The notes below the pieces were generated by a model. The model saw only the letters and a list, made by a program, of their open reading frames with translations. It was not told where the DNA came from and ran no database searches. A DNA stretch of 64,000 nucleotides from Thiohalobacter thiocyanaticus. Lineage in GTDB: Bacteria > Pseudomonadota > Gammaproteobacteria > Thiohalobacterales > Thiohalobacteraceae. Position numbers and translations under genes: made by a program. Below, in pieces: positions 19,463 to 28,448 of the stretch (positions are counted from its first letter, which is position 1; each line of letters begins with the position of its first letter). The stretch covers positions 434,001 through 498,000 of the forward strand of contig NZ_QZMU01000001.1 in NCBI RefSeq assembly GCF_003932505.1, in the 5' to 3' direction.

Positions 19463-19638
19463 GCGTACTCGTCTATCCGGTGTCCGTCGTCGCCGTCGCG
19501 GCGCCTGTCCTGTTTGTCCCGTGAACGGTTTTCGTCCTTGTCGCGGCGTTTGCCCGAACCGTCACGGTCCTTGATCCGCTCCCCGGGCTGCACCCGGTCG
19601 AACGGTGACGGAGATGGAACCTTTCCAATGTCCGCCAT
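19459..19638 (-). CDS. Small highly charged protein (59 aa) in the chemotaxis operon
   Basis: The ATG at 19636-19638 has AAGGTGA upstream. The product begins MADIGKVPSPSPFDRVQPGE and the rest is almost only Lys, Arg, Asp, Glu and Gly (for example KRRDKDENRSRDKQDRRRD). It ends in an ATGA overlap with the DUF2802 gene, which supports it being translated. Probably disordered; family unknown. The 276 bp from here up to cheW hold no other gene that I can support. Confidence 0.6.
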   Translation of the reverse strand: MADIGKVPSPSPFDRVQPGERIKDRDGSGKRRDKDENRSRDKQDRRRDGDDGHRIDEYA

Positions 19639-19914
19639 CGGTGATCACCTTAACCTGCATATCTTGCCGGGATCGCGGGAGCAGGCGCAGGATTCGTGTT
19701 CGTAGACGCAGCTCTGGAAGGAAAGAGGTAGTCACCACTACCTCTTGACTGAAGAGCAAGTCCACGGGCGCGAAGACAAGTCTGAACCGCGATAGGCCAA
19801 CGGCGGCCTCCTCCTGTTATCGCTTGTCCTTGCCTCATCACGCCTGACTCCATCCCAGGTTGCACCACACCGCGCATCAGCCGTTGGCCGCCCGGTGAGA
19901 TATGCAGGTTTCAG

Positions 19915-20391
19915 TTACAAGGCCATCAGCTCCATCCATTCCTCATCGGTCAGCAGCTTGTTGAGATCGATCAGGATGAGCAGGTTGCCGTCACGGCTGG
20001 CCACGCCCTGGATGTACTTGGAGCTTTCGTCATTGCCCACGTTGGGGGCGGAATCGATTTCGGAACTGTTCAGATCCATTACCTCGGCGACGGAATCGAC
20101 CAGGATGCCGACCACCTGGCGCTCGGCCTCGATGATCACGATGCGTGAGGAGTCGTCCGGCTCGCGCGGGGGCAGACCCAGCCGCAGCCGGGTGTCGATC
20201 ACCGTCACCACGTTGCCGCGCAGGTTGATGATGCCCAGCACATAGTCCGGGGCGCCGGGCACCGGTGCGATCTCGGTCCAGCGCAGGACCTCCTGAACCA
20301 GCATCACATTGATGCCGTAGACCTCGTCCGCCAGGCGGAAGGTCACACACTGGAAATGCTTCTCGTCAACGCTCTGTGCAGCCTGGTTCAT
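19915..20391 (-). CDS. cheW: Chemotaxis coupling protein CheW
   Basis: 158 aa from the ATG at 20389-20391 (GAGGCGAACC upstream); a longer start exists without support. The single CheW domain shows FRLADEVYGINVMLVQEVLR, LGIINLRGNVVTVID and VVGILVDSVAEVM. It links receptors to CheA in the signalling array. It sits downstream of parC-parP, the order known from the Vibrio polar chemotaxis cluster. Confidence 0.92.
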   Translation of the reverse strand: MNQAAQSVDEKHFQCVTFRLADEVYGINVMLVQEVLRWTEIAPVPGAPDYVLGIINLRGNVVTVIDTRLRLGLPPREPDDSSRIVIIEAERQVVGILVDSVAEVMDLNSSEIDSAPNVGNDESSKYIQGVASRDGNLLILIDLNKLLTDEEWMELMAL

Positions 20392-20497
20392 GGTTCGCCT
20401 CTGATTCGGGTTCCCCCCGGCCGGAACCGGGGCTGTCAATCTTCAGTCGTCACGATTGACCCATAACTTGAATTTGCATTTATCGTGCCAGCACCCG

Positions 20498-21250
20498 TCA
20501 CTCGCCCGTTTCCGGCCCTGCCCCGGCCAGCATCCGGGCCAGGGCGTCGGTGTCCAGCAGGGCGCACATGTGCTCGATCACGGTCCCGGCCAGCCAGGGC
20601 CGCCGGCCCATTTCGGTACGCCACTTCACATCGTCCCGGCTCAGGGTGATCACCTCGCCGACCTCGTCGCAGGCCAGGCCCCAGCGGTTGTTGTCGATCA
20701 TCACCACCTTGCCCAGCCGGCGGCTGTCGGCCGGCGCCAATCCGGCATACTTGTCCGCCGGCAGCACCACGGCGGCCACATCGACCAGCCGCGCGCGCAG
20801 CCCCTGGTGCTCGCGCAGCCCCAGGAACCAGGTGCTGTGATTGGGCATTTCGGTCACGGCCTCATCGTCCCAGGGCGCCACACCGCTGAGCCGGGCCAGC
20901 GGCACGGCCAGGGTGAGACCGGCGACCTGGAACAGCAGGCACTGGAACTCGCCCTCGGCCCAGTCGGGCTGCACCGCCCCGGCCAGCTCCGGTACGGGCT
21001 CGGGTTCGGGTGCAGGCGCAGGCGTCGGCTCGACCACGGGCGGCGCCGGTGCCGGTGCGACGACCGGGACCGGTTCCGGCGCGGTCTCCGCGGGCGCGGG
21101 CGGAGGCTCGGGTTCGGACACCGGTGCGGCCTCGGGCGCCGGGGTGAGCAGTGCGTTCAGATAGGCGCCGAGTGCGAGCTGCTGGTCGAGCATGACCAGG
21201 TTGTCTTCGACACTGCGGGTCTGGACCCGGGTGGATGAGGATTCCTTCAT
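20498..21250 (-). CDS. parP: ParP-like array protein: Pro/Ala/Glu-rich linker plus CheW-like (AIF) domain
   Basis: 250 aa from the ATG at 21248-21250, which overlaps the parC stop (ATGA). Residues 1-35 are followed by a long Pro-Ala-Glu linker (about 36-95) and a CheW-like domain (about 100-245: FQCLLFQVAGLTLAVPLARL, then WGLACDEVGEVITL). This is the architecture of ParP, which binds ParC, CheA and receptors and holds chemotaxis arrays at the pole. The symbol rests on architecture and synteny with parC and cheW. Confidence 0.8.
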   Translation of the reverse strand: MKESSSTRVQTRSVEDNLVMLDQQLALGAYLNALLTPAPEAAPVSEPEPPPAPAETAPEPVPVVAPAPAPPVVEPTPAPAPEPEPVPELAGAVQPDWAEGEFQCLLFQVAGLTLAVPLARLSGVAPWDDEAVTEMPNHSTWFLGLREHQGLRARLVDVAAVVLPADKYAGLAPADSRRLGKVVMIDNNRWGLACDEVGEVITLSRDDVKWRTEMGRRPWLAGTVIEHMCALLDTDALARMLAGAGPETGE

Positions 21251-22077
21251 GCCCATGCCTGGTCCTGCCTTGGGGTGGGTTCGCCTGCCGCCTCATCCGC
21301 GCTCGCACGCTGCAGCAGAAAATCGAGCAGCCGGGCATAGGCACGGGCACCGCGGGCGCTGCGCTGGGACAGCGACAACGGCTTGCCGGTCTTGCTGGCC
21401 TCGCGGAACTGGGTGTCGACCGGGATCACCTCCTGCCACAGGCGGTCGGGATAACGCTGGCGCAGCACATCCAGCGCCTCGCCGGAGGCGCGCGTGCGAC
21501 GGTCGTACATGGTCGGCACGATCAGGTGCGCCGGGCTGTCGCCGCGGGCGCGGGCGATCATCTCCAGGGTGTGCAGCATCCGTTCCAGACCCTTCAGCGC
21601 CAGGAACTCGCACTGCACCGGGATGAGCAGCTGGTCGCAGGCGGCCAGGGCGTTCACCATCAGCACGCCCAGCATGGGCGGGCAGTCCATGAACACGTAA
21701 TCGAAGCGATCCGCCAGGTCCTGCAGGGTGCGGGCGATGACCAGGCCCATGCCCTCCTCGGCCCCGAGCTGGCGGTCGAGCGTGGCCAGGGCGGTGGAAG
21801 CCGGCAGCAGGGAGAGATTGTCGAAGGCGGTCGCGACCAGCACCTGGTCGTAGCGCGGTTGCGCACGTTTATCGGCACGGTCCTTGAACAGGGTGTAGAC
21901 CGACAGTTCGATGGCATCCGGGTCATGCCCGAAATAGGTGGTCAGGGAGCCGTGCGGATCCAGGTCGATGAGCAATACCCGTTCGCCCTCGGCGGACAGT
22001 TGCCCGGCCAGGGTGACGGCGGTGGTGGTCTTGCCCACCCCGCCCTTCTGATTGGCGACGGCCCAGATCTTTTTCAT
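21247..22077 (-). CDS. parC: ParA-family ATPase positioning chemotaxis arrays
   Basis: 276 aa. Deviant Walker A NQKGGVGKTTTAVTLAG at residues 9-25, LIDLDPHGS and MDCPPMLGVL typical of ParA/Soj ATPases. Adjacent parP, cheW, cheB and cheA identify it as the ParC type that recruits arrays to the cell pole, rather than a chromosome partition protein. It overlaps parP by 4 bp. A family B palindromic repeat separates it from cheB. Confidence 0.85.
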   Translation of the reverse strand: MKKIWAVANQKGGVGKTTTAVTLAGQLSAEGERVLLIDLDPHGSLTTYFGHDPDAIELSVYTLFKDRADKRAQPRYDQVLVATAFDNLSLLPASTALATLDRQLGAEEGMGLVIARTLQDLADRFDYVFMDCPPMLGVLMVNALAACDQLLIPVQCEFLALKGLERMLHTLEMIARARGDSPAHLIVPTMYDRRTRASGEALDVLRQRYPDRLWQEVIPVDTQFREASKTGKPLSLSQRSARGARAYARLLDFLLQRASADEAAGEPTPRQDQAWA

Positions 22078-22145
22078 TGCTCAGGTTTCTGGTTACAGGA
22101 ATTTCGGCAATATCGCCCCGACGGTCATCCGACCTTTGAATTCTT

Positions 22146-22217
22146 CCGTCATTCCGGCGCAGGCCGGAATCCATTGACCACCGCGGTTTCTGGATCCCGG
22201 CCTGCGCCGGGATGACG
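22146..22217. repeat. Palindromic repeat, family B copy 2
   Basis: CCGTCATTCCGGCGCAGG is mirrored by CCTGCGCCGGGATGACG. Same family as 5555-5627, here without the family A outer arms. It lies within the che operon between cheB and parC. Confidence 0.75.
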
Positions 22218-22240
22218 ATGGTGCAGGGCCGCCCCCTGCC

Positions 22241-23320
22241 TTATACGGAACTTGCAAGATGCGCGCCGATCTGGCCCAGCGGCAGGACCTCGTCGGCCAG
22301 GCCGGCCTCGGCGACCGCCCCCGGCATGCCGTAGATGACGCAGCTGGCTTCGTCCTGCACCCAGACGCTCGCCCCGCCCTGCTTGAGCTTGCGCGCCCCT
22401 TCGCGCCCGTCGGCGCCCATGCCGGTAAGCACGATGGCCAGCACCCTGGCATGGAAGGCGGCGGCCACGGAACTGAAGGCCTGGTCCACGCACGGCCGGT
22501 AATGCTGGGCCGGATCGTCATACACCCGCAGGATCACGCGCGCACCCTGGCTTTCCACCGCCAGCTGGCGACCGCCCGGCGCGAGATAGGCCACACCCGG
22601 TTGCAGCGCCTCGCCGTCCTCGGCCTCCTTGACCTGGATCCGGCACTGCTGGTTGAGCCGTTCGGCAAAGGCCGGGGTGAAACTGGCCGGCATGTGCTGA
22701 ATGAGCAGAATCGGTACGGCAAAGCCGGCCGGCAATCCGCTCAACACCTGCTGCAACGCGACCGGTCCGCCGGTGGAGCTGCCGATCGCCACCAGACGGA
22801 AGTCGCCGCGCCGCACCGGCGGCTGCATCCGCGCCGGCGCCGGCGCCGGCGCCGGCGCCGGCCGGGCGGCCGGGGCCTGTTGCATACGCAGGCCCTCCAG
22901 GCCGATGGCACGCACCCGGTTGCGCAGGGTGCGCTTGGCCTCTTCCTTGTCCCGGGAGAACTCGTCGAAGCGTTTGGGCAGGAAATCCAGCGCGCCGGCT
23001 TCCAGCGCATTCAGGGTCGCCTGGGCGCCTTCGTAGGTCAGCGAGGAGAACATCAGGACGGCGGTGGGACGCAGCGCCATGATGCGGCGCACCGCGGTGA
23101 TGCCGTCCATGACCGGCATCTCGATGTCCATGGTGACCACGTCAGGCTTGAGCGCCAGCACCTGGCGCACGGCCTCCTGGCCGTTGGCGGCGGTGCCGAC
23201 GACCTCGAGCTTGGCGTCCCCCTCCAGGATCTCGACAATGCGGCGGCGGAAAAAGCCCGAGTCGTCCACCACCAGGACGCGGAGACGGGAGGCCGTATTT
23301 TCCTTGTTGGCGAGAGACAC
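22241..23320 (-). CDS. cheB: Protein-glutamate methylesterase/response regulator CheB
   Basis: 359 aa. Receiver domain (residues 13-130; phosphoacceptor D65 in VVTMDIEMP), an Ala-Pro linker (about 150-162), then the methylesterase domain with the serine in AIGSSTGGP, the histidine in IQHMP and the aspartate in LTGMGADG. It removes methyl groups from receptors during adaptation. The linker DNA (about 22835-22865) is a run of GCCGGC units. cheR is not in this window. Confidence 0.93.
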   Translation of the reverse strand: MSLANKENTASRLRVLVVDDSGFFRRRIVEILEGDAKLEVVGTAANGQEAVRQVLALKPDVVTMDIEMPVMDGITAVRRIMALRPTAVLMFSSLTYEGAQATLNALEAGALDFLPKRFDEFSRDKEEAKRTLRNRVRAIGLEGLRMQQAPAARPAPAPAPAPARMQPPVRRGDFRLVAIGSSTGGPVALQQVLSGLPAGFAVPILLIQHMPASFTPAFAERLNQQCRIQVKEAEDGEALQPGVAYLAPGGRQLAVESQGARVILRVYDDPAQHYRPCVDQAFSSVAAAFHARVLAIVLTGMGADGREGARKLKQGGASVWVQDEASCVIYGMPGAVAEAGLADEVLPLGQIGAHLASSV

Positions 23321-23355
23321 GTTGTGTGTTCCTTGTGCGGGTTGCCCGGCCGGGC

Positions 23356-25428
23356 TCAGATATGGCGCGCGTACTTGCGCATCAGGCTGGGCACATCCAG
23401 GATCAGGGCGATGCGGCCGTCGCCGGTAATGGTGGCGCCGGCAAAACCCGGCATGCCGTTGAGCATGGCCGTGAGCGGCTTGATCACCACCTCTTCCTGG
23501 CCGATCAGCTCATCGACCACGAAACCGACCCGCTGGCTGCCGACACTGACCAGCACCACATGGCCCCGGGTCTTTTCCTCATCGCTCAGGCTGTAGCAGT
23601 CCTTGACCAGCCAGGTGCGCAGATAGAACAGCGGGATGGCCTTCTCGCGCATGCGCACCACCAGCTGACCGTCGACCACGTTGGTCTGCCTGATGTCCAG
23701 GTCGAAGATCTCGATCACGCTGGCCAGCGGCAGGGCGAAGGGCTGGTTGCCCAGCACCACCATCAGGGTGGGCATGATGGCCAGCGTAAGCGGCACCCGG
23801 ATACTCAGACGCGAGCCGCGACCCAGGCGCGAGTCGATCTCCACGCTGCCGTTGAGCTGGCCGATGCGGGTCTTGACCACATCCATGCCCACGCCGCGGC
23901 CGGAGATGTCGGAGATCTCGGTCTTGGTGGAGAAGCCGGGGGCGAAGATCAGGTTGTAGGCATCGTGATCGTCCAGGCGGGCGGCGGCCTCCTCGTCCAT
24001 CAGCCCCTTCTCCACCGCCTTGCGCCGCAGCGCGTCCGGGTCCATGCCCTTGCCGTCGTCCTCGATGGACAGCAGGATGTGATCGCCCTCCTGCTCGGCG
24101 GCCAGGATCACGGTGCCGGCGCGCGGCTTGCCGGCAGCCACCCGTTCCTCGGGCGATTCGATGCCGTGGTCGACGGCGTTGCGTACCAGGTGCACCAGCG
24201 GGTCGGCCAGGGCCTCGACCAGGTTCTTGTCCAGGTCGGTTTCCTCGCCCTGCATCTCCAGGTTGATTTCCTTGTCCATGGCCCGGGCCAGATCGCGCAC
24301 CACGCGCGGGAAGCGGCCGAACACCTTCTTGATCGGCTGCATCCGGGTCTTCATCACCGAGGTCTGCAGGTCGGCGGTGACCACGTCCAGGTTGGCCACG
24401 GCCTTGCTGATCTCCTCGTTGCTGGCGGTCTTGTCCTGACCCAGGTTCTGCTTGAGCGTGGCCAGGCGGTTGCGCACCAGCACCAGTTCGCCGACCAGGT
24501 TCATGATCTCGTCCAGACGCCGGGTGTCCACGCGCACCGAGGTCTCGGCCTGAGGCGCGGGGGTCTTGGCCGGTGCCGCCTTCGCCTCGGCCGCGGGCGC
24601 GGCTGCCTCCGGCTTCGCCGCCGCCCGGGCGGCGGCCGGTGCGCTGGCCACGGCGGTGTCGCCGTCGCCGGCCGGCGCCGCGCCCTTGCCGTGGAGCTGA
24701 TCCAGCAGGGCCTCGAATTCGTCGTCGGTGATCAGCTCGCCGCCACCCCCGGCCGCGGGCCCGCCCGCGCCGGCGTTGTCGGCGGGCGGCGGTGTGTCCG
24801 CCGCCGCGGCATCCCGGCCCGGGGCGCCCGTGGCCCCGTGGAGCTGATCCAGCAGGGCCTCGAATTCGTCGTCGGTGATCTCGTCGCCGCCGGCGGCCGG
24901 CGCCCCGGCGGCCTGATCGGCGTTGCCGCCGCCCTGCGCTGCATTGAGCATGCTCTCGAACTCGTCGTCCGTGGCATCGCCGCCCGCGGCTGGAGGGGCC
25001 TGGGGCGCGGACGCGGCTGACGGCGCGGCGTCCTCGGACTGGGGCTTGGCATAGGAGTTGAGCAGCGTGACCAGTTCCGGGTCGGCCGCACCCGGCTCCT
25101 CGCCGCCCTGGATCTCGGCGAACATGCCGTTGACCACGTCCACGGCCCTGAGGACAGCGTCCATCAGGGTGGCGTCGGCGACGCGCTCGCCGTTGCGCAG
25201 GATGTTGAACACATCCTCGGAGGTGTGACAGATGGTGACCAGGTTATCCAGGCCGAGGAAACTGGCCCCGCCCTTGATGGTGTGGAAACTGCGGAACACC
25301 GCGTTGAGCAGATCCTTGTCCTGCGGGCTGCGCTCGAGCTGGACCAGCTGCTCGTTGAGCTGCTCCAGCAGTTCGCCGGCCTCGACCAGGAAGTCCTGGA
25401 GTATGTCGTCGTTGGGATCGAGACTCAT
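23356..25428 (-). CDS. cheA: Chemotaxis histidine kinase CheA with repeated linker motif
   Basis: 690 aa. The P1/HPt domain has phosphoacceptor H49 in FRSFHTIKGG. Residues 125-295 are a long Ala/Gly/Pro-rich linker with no recognisable P2 domain. It carries the motif TDDEFEALLDQLHG at 185-198 and 234-247 and a diverged copy TDDEFESMLNAAQG at 153-166. P3 dimerisation starts near 300 (RRLDEIMNLVGELVL). The ATPase domain has LVRNAVDHGIESPEER and DDGKGMD, and a CheW-like P5 closes the protein. In ParC/ParP organisms this linker region holds the domain bound by ParP, so the repeats are candidates for that role. Confidence 0.93.
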   Translation of the reverse strand: MSLDPNDDILQDFLVEAGELLEQLNEQLVQLERSPQDKDLLNAVFRSFHTIKGGASFLGLDNLVTICHTSEDVFNILRNGERVADATLMDAVLRAVDVVNGMFAEIQGGEEPGAADPELVTLLNSYAKPQSEDAAPSAASAPQAPPAAGGDATDDEFESMLNAAQGGGNADQAAGAPAAGGDEITDDEFEALLDQLHGATGAPGRDAAAADTPPPADNAGAGGPAAGGGGELITDDEFEALLDQLHGKGAAPAGDGDTAVASAPAAARAAAKPEAAAPAAEAKAAPAKTPAPQAETSVRVDTRRLDEIMNLVGELVLVRNRLATLKQNLGQDKTASNEEISKAVANLDVVTADLQTSVMKTRMQPIKKVFGRFPRVVRDLARAMDKEINLEMQGEETDLDKNLVEALADPLVHLVRNAVDHGIESPEERVAAGKPRAGTVILAAEQEGDHILLSIEDDGKGMDPDALRRKAVEKGLMDEEAAARLDDHDAYNLIFAPGFSTKTEISDISGRGVGMDVVKTRIGQLNGSVEIDSRLGRGSRLSIRVPLTLAIMPTLMVVLGNQPFALPLASVIEIFDLDIRQTNVVDGQLVVRMREKAIPLFYLRTWLVKDCYSLSDEEKTRGHVVLVSVGSQRVGFVVDELIGQEEVVIKPLTAMLNGMPGFAGATITGDGRIALILDVPSLMRKYARHI
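24689..24880. repeat. Pair of identical 45-bp direct repeats inside cheA
   Basis: 24689-24733 and 24836-24880 are identical over 45 bp, including third codon positions, and start CCGTGGAGCTGATCCAGCAG. They encode the TDDEFEALLDQLHG motifs. Identity at silent sites points to a recent duplication or ongoing gene conversion. Confidence 0.85.
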
Positions 25429-25468
25429 AGCAGTATTCCTTCAGCCTTCCTGTCCCTGCACTCTCGGC

Positions 25469-26224
25469 TCAAAAGCCCAGACTGGAGAGCAGTTCATCCA
25501 CGTCGTCCTGGCTGTTGACCACCTCCGTGCCGGCGTCCACGCCGGGCACCTGCGGACCGTAGCCCCTGGACATGTCCTTGTCCGCGGACTCCGCCTCGGC
25601 AACGGTGTCCTTGAAATGCTGTCCGGAGATGCGCACCAGATGGACCAGATTGTCCTCCACCTCCGTGACCAGGTTGATCACCCGGCGGATGATCTGCCCG
25701 GTCAGATCCTGAAAACCCTGCGCCATCATCACTTCCGAGAGATTGGTGTTGAGCGTGCCGGCGTGGCGCGTGGTCAGTTCCAGGAAGCTGTCGATCTCCG
25801 GCACCAGGGCGCGGAACTCCTCCAGCTCCATGTTCTTCTGCCGGAACCGGCTCCACTTGTCGTGCAGCTCGGTGGCCCGCTGCTCCAGTTCCCCGGCGAT
25901 GGGCAGACTCTGGTCGACGGCATTCAGTGTCTTGTGCGCCGACTCCTCGGTCATGCTGATGACATGGTTGAGCCGCTCCTTGGCATCGGGAATGTCGGAT
26001 TCGGTCAGGGTGGCGATGCGCGAGTCGAGGTGAAAGTTGTTCAGCGCCTCGTGCAGCTCGCGGGTGAGCTTGCCCAGTTCCACGAACAGGCCCTGCTCGC
26101 GTTTGCGCGACAGGGTATCCAGCAGGTCGTTGACCGCCAGCTCGTTGCCGGCCTCCAGCTCGCTGACCAGCTCGCGCGCCATGGCGATGGTGTCCGGGTC
26201 GGCCATCATGTTTTGTTCTGTCAT
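25469..26224 (-). CDS. cheZ: Protein phosphatase CheZ
   Basis: 251 aa, mostly helical. The catalytic helix contains MMAQGFQDLTGQIIRRVI, whose Gln is the CheY-P hydrolysing residue. The C-terminal CheY-binding tail DDVDELLSSLGF is intact. It dephosphorylates CheY-P to end the motor signal. It lies between cheY and cheA, as in other polar flagellates. Confidence 0.92.
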   Translation of the reverse strand: MTEQNMMADPDTIAMARELVSELEAGNELAVNDLLDTLSRKREQGLFVELGKLTRELHEALNNFHLDSRIATLTESDIPDAKERLNHVISMTEESAHKTLNAVDQSLPIAGELEQRATELHDKWSRFRQKNMELEEFRALVPEIDSFLELTTRHAGTLNTNLSEVMMAQGFQDLTGQIIRRVINLVTEVEDNLVHLVRISGQHFKDTVAEAESADKDMSRGYGPQVPGVDAGTEVVNSQDDVDELLSSLGF

Positions 26225-26246
26225 TAATATCCCCCGCCGGTTCTGC

Positions 26247-26639
26247 TCAGGCCGATGTGCCGAGACGCTCGAAGATCTTCTCGATCTTCTCCTTGAGAGT
26301 CACGGCGGTGAAGGGCTTGACGATATAGCCGTTCACGCCGGCCTGGGCGGCCTCGACGATCTGCTCCTTCTTGGCCTCGGCCGTGACCATCAGCACCGGG
26401 AGGCTGGCAAGCTTGGGGTCGGCACGCACGGCCTTGAGCAGGTCGATGCCGGTCATGCCCGGCATGTTCCAGTCGGTGATCAGGAACTCGTAATCGCCCG
26501 ACTGCAGCATGGGCAGTCCGGTGGTGCCATCATCCGCTTCGTGGGTATTGTTGTAGCCAAGATCCCGAAGCAGGTTCTTGATGATCCGTCGCATCGTGGA
26601 AAAATCGTCCACGATCAAGATCTTCATGTTCTTGTCCAA
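26247..26639 (-). CDS. cheY: Chemotaxis response regulator CheY
   Basis: About 130 aa. A GGGAGG lies 5 nt before a TTG at 26637-26639, which I prefer; a GTG one codon upstream and an ATG four codons in are alternatives. The single receiver domain has DD near residues 11-12, phosphoacceptor D56 in [10 protein letters not shown], and the conserved Lys in VKPF. Phosphorylated CheY binds FliM to switch motor direction. It is the first che gene after fliA. Confidence 0.93.
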   Translation of the reverse strand: MDKNMKILIVDDFSTMRRIIKNLLRDLGYNNTHEADDGTTGLPMLQSGDYEFLITDWNMPGMTGIDLLKAVRADPKLASLPVLMVTAEAKKEQIVEAAQAGVNGYIVKPFTAVTLKEKIEKIFERLGTSA

Positions 26640-26754
26640 CACGACCTCCCGATAGTCGTCCAGTGCCTGCCGGCGGCCGCAATCGCCGCGACATTCAGTC
26701 CGTTTTCATCCTGCTGGCCATAGCGGCCGGTACGGCGATTTGCTTAGTTACTCT

Positions 26755-26840
26755 CGTCATTGCGAGGCGCGAAGCGCCGCGGCAATCTCCAAACGGCTCA
26801 TGCTGCGTTAAGGGATTGCCGCGCTTTGCTCGCAATGACG
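26755..26840. repeat. Palindromic repeat, family C copy 1
   Basis: CGTCATTGCGAGG with GCGGCAATCTC, mirrored by GGATTGCCGCG and CGCAATGACG. It fills the fliA-cheY gap. Other copies are at 37796, 41721, 58261 and 61066. Confidence 0.75.
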
Positions 26841-26855
26841 GGCGCGCCGCGCCCG

Positions 26856-27584
26856 TCAGCTCGCGACCCACTCACCCATGCGCGCGCGCAGCCGGATCAG
26901 GGCCTGGCCGTGGATCTGGCACACGCGCGACTCCGATACCCCGAGCACCTCGCCGATCTCGCGCAGGTTCAGTTCCTCGTCGTAGTACAGCGACATCACC
27001 AGGCGCTCGCGCTCCGGCAGGCCGGCGATGGCCTCGGCCAGCGCGCCCTGAAAGTCCTCGTGCTGCAGGTTATCCAGCGGCTCATTGGGCTGCTCCAGTT
27101 TGCTGGCCTCCTGCTCGTCACCGAGCGCGCCCGGGTCCTCGAAGCTGAACATGCGTGCGCCGGTGGCGTCCTGCAGGATGCGGTGATATTCATCCAGGCC
27201 GATGCCCAGCGCCTCGGCCACCTCGTGGTCGCGCGCATCCCGGCCCACGGCGTTCTCGATCTCGCGCACCGCCTCGGCCACCTGGCGCGCCTTGCGGTGC
27301 ACCGAACGCGGGGTCCAGTCGGTGCGGCGGATCTCGTCGAGCATGGCCCCGCGGATGCGGATGCCGGCATAGGTCTCGAAGCTCGCACCCTGGGAGGGGT
27401 CGTAGTTCTTGGCCGCCTCCAGCAGGCCGATCATGCCGGCCTGGATCAGGTCGTCGGCCTGCACGCTGGGCGGCAGCCGGCTCATGAGGTGATAGGCGAT
27501 CCGTTTGACCAGGGGCGCGTGCTGGTTGACCAGCTCGTCCTGTCCACGTTCCTGTGTCGTTGCGTACATGGCTGCTCCATTCAT
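26856..27584 (-). CDS. fliA: Flagellar sigma factor 28
   Basis: 242 aa. Region 2 (YHLMSRLPPSVQADDLIQAG, then GLLEAAKNYDPSQGASFETY), region 3 and region 4 (LNLREIGEVLGVSESRVCQI) are all present. It directs RNA polymerase to late flagellar and chemotaxis promoters. It overlaps flhG by 4 bp (ATGA), so it is translationally coupled to flhFG. No flgM is in this window. Confidence 0.95.
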   Translation of the reverse strand: MNGAAMYATTQERGQDELVNQHAPLVKRIAYHLMSRLPPSVQADDLIQAGMIGLLEAAKNYDPSQGASFETYAGIRIRGAMLDEIRRTDWTPRSVHRKARQVAEAVREIENAVGRDARDHEVAEALGIGLDEYHRILQDATGARMFSFEDPGALGDEQEASKLEQPNEPLDNLQHEDFQGALAEAIAGLPERERLVMSLYYDEELNLREIGEVLGVSESRVCQIHGQALIRLRARMGEWVAS

Positions 27585-28447
27585 GGCAGGACCTCCATCT
27601 GTCCACTGCTGGAGGTGATCAATCGTTCCACAAAGAACTCCAGATGGCCGGCCGCCCCGGTCGGGATCGGCCAGTTGTCAGCCTTCTGGGCGAGATTCTT
27701 GAAGGCCATCGCGGCACGCGAACGCGGGTAGGCGTCCACCACCGGCTTCTGGCGCTTGATGGCCTTGCGCAGATAATCGTCATAGGGCACCGCGCCCATG
27801 AAATCGAGGGTGACATCGAGGTAGCGCTCGGTCACGCGCGAGATCTTGTTGAACAGGTCCCGGCCCTCCTGGGCACTGTGGGCCATGTTGGCCAGCACCC
27901 GGAAGCGCTGGGCACCGTGGTCGCGGTTGAGCACCTTAATCAGGGCATAGGCGTCGGTGATGGAGGCCGGCTCGTCGCACACCACCACGATCACTTCCTG
28001 CGAGGCGCGCACGAAGCTGACCACGCTGTCGGCGATACCGGCGGCGGTATCCACGATCAGGGTATCCAGCGGCTGGCTCAGTTCGCTGAAGGCACGGATC
28101 ACGCCGGCGTGCTCGGCCGGGCTGAGCTGGGCCATCTGCTGGGTGCCGCTGGCGGCGGGCACGATCTGCAGCCCGCCCGGCCCCGGCACGATGACCTCCT
28201 CCAGCGTGCGGCTGCCGTCGATGACGTGAGAGAGGTCGTATTCGGGGTGCAGGCCGAGCATGACATCGACATTGGCCAGGCCCAGATCGGCGTCCATAAG
28301 CATGACATTGCGGCCGCTGTCGGCCAGCGCCACGGCCAGGTTGACCGAGACATTGGTCTTGCCCACGCCGCCCTTGCCGCTGGTGACGGCAATGACGCGA
28401 ACCGGTTTGGGCTGGGCCATGCTGCGCAGTCCTGCCGCCTGATCCAT
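27581..28447 (-). CDS. flhG: Flagellar number regulator, MinD-type ATPase FlhG (FleN)
   Basis: 288 aa from the ATG at 28445-28447, immediately after the flhF stop; the open frame extends further upstream within flhF. It starts MDQAAGLRSM. The deviant Walker A SGKGGVGKTNVSVNLA lies about 20-30 residues in, and MDADLGLANVDVMLG and DTAAGIADSV follow. FlhG limits polar flagella number with FlhF and, in Pseudomonas, restrains the master activator FleQ. The N-terminal DQAxGLR motif is the FlhF-activating helix in this family. Confidence 0.92.
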   Translation of the reverse strand: MDQAAGLRSMAQPKPVRVIAVTSGKGGVGKTNVSVNLAVALADSGRNVMLMDADLGLANVDVMLGLHPEYDLSHVIDGSRTLEEVIVPGPGGLQIVPAASGTQQMAQLSPAEHAGVIRAFSELSQPLDTLIVDTAAGIADSVVSFVRASQEVIVVVCDEPASITDAYALIKVLNRDHGAQRFRVLANMAHSAQEGRDLFNKISRVTERYLDVTLDFMGAVPYDDYLRKAIKRQKPVVDAYPRSRAAMAFKNLAQKADNWPIPTGAAGHLEFFVERLITSSSGQMEVLP

Positions 28448-28448
28448 T

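Noticed and set aside
19640-19914. Minus-strand open frame 19562-19765 as a gene
   Set aside because: It overlaps the better supported 59-aa gene in another frame and has no recognisable features.
22835-22865. GCCGGC tandem run as a microsatellite or regulatory repeat
   Set aside because: It is in frame and encodes the Ala-Pro linker of CheB; ordinary GC-rich linker coding.
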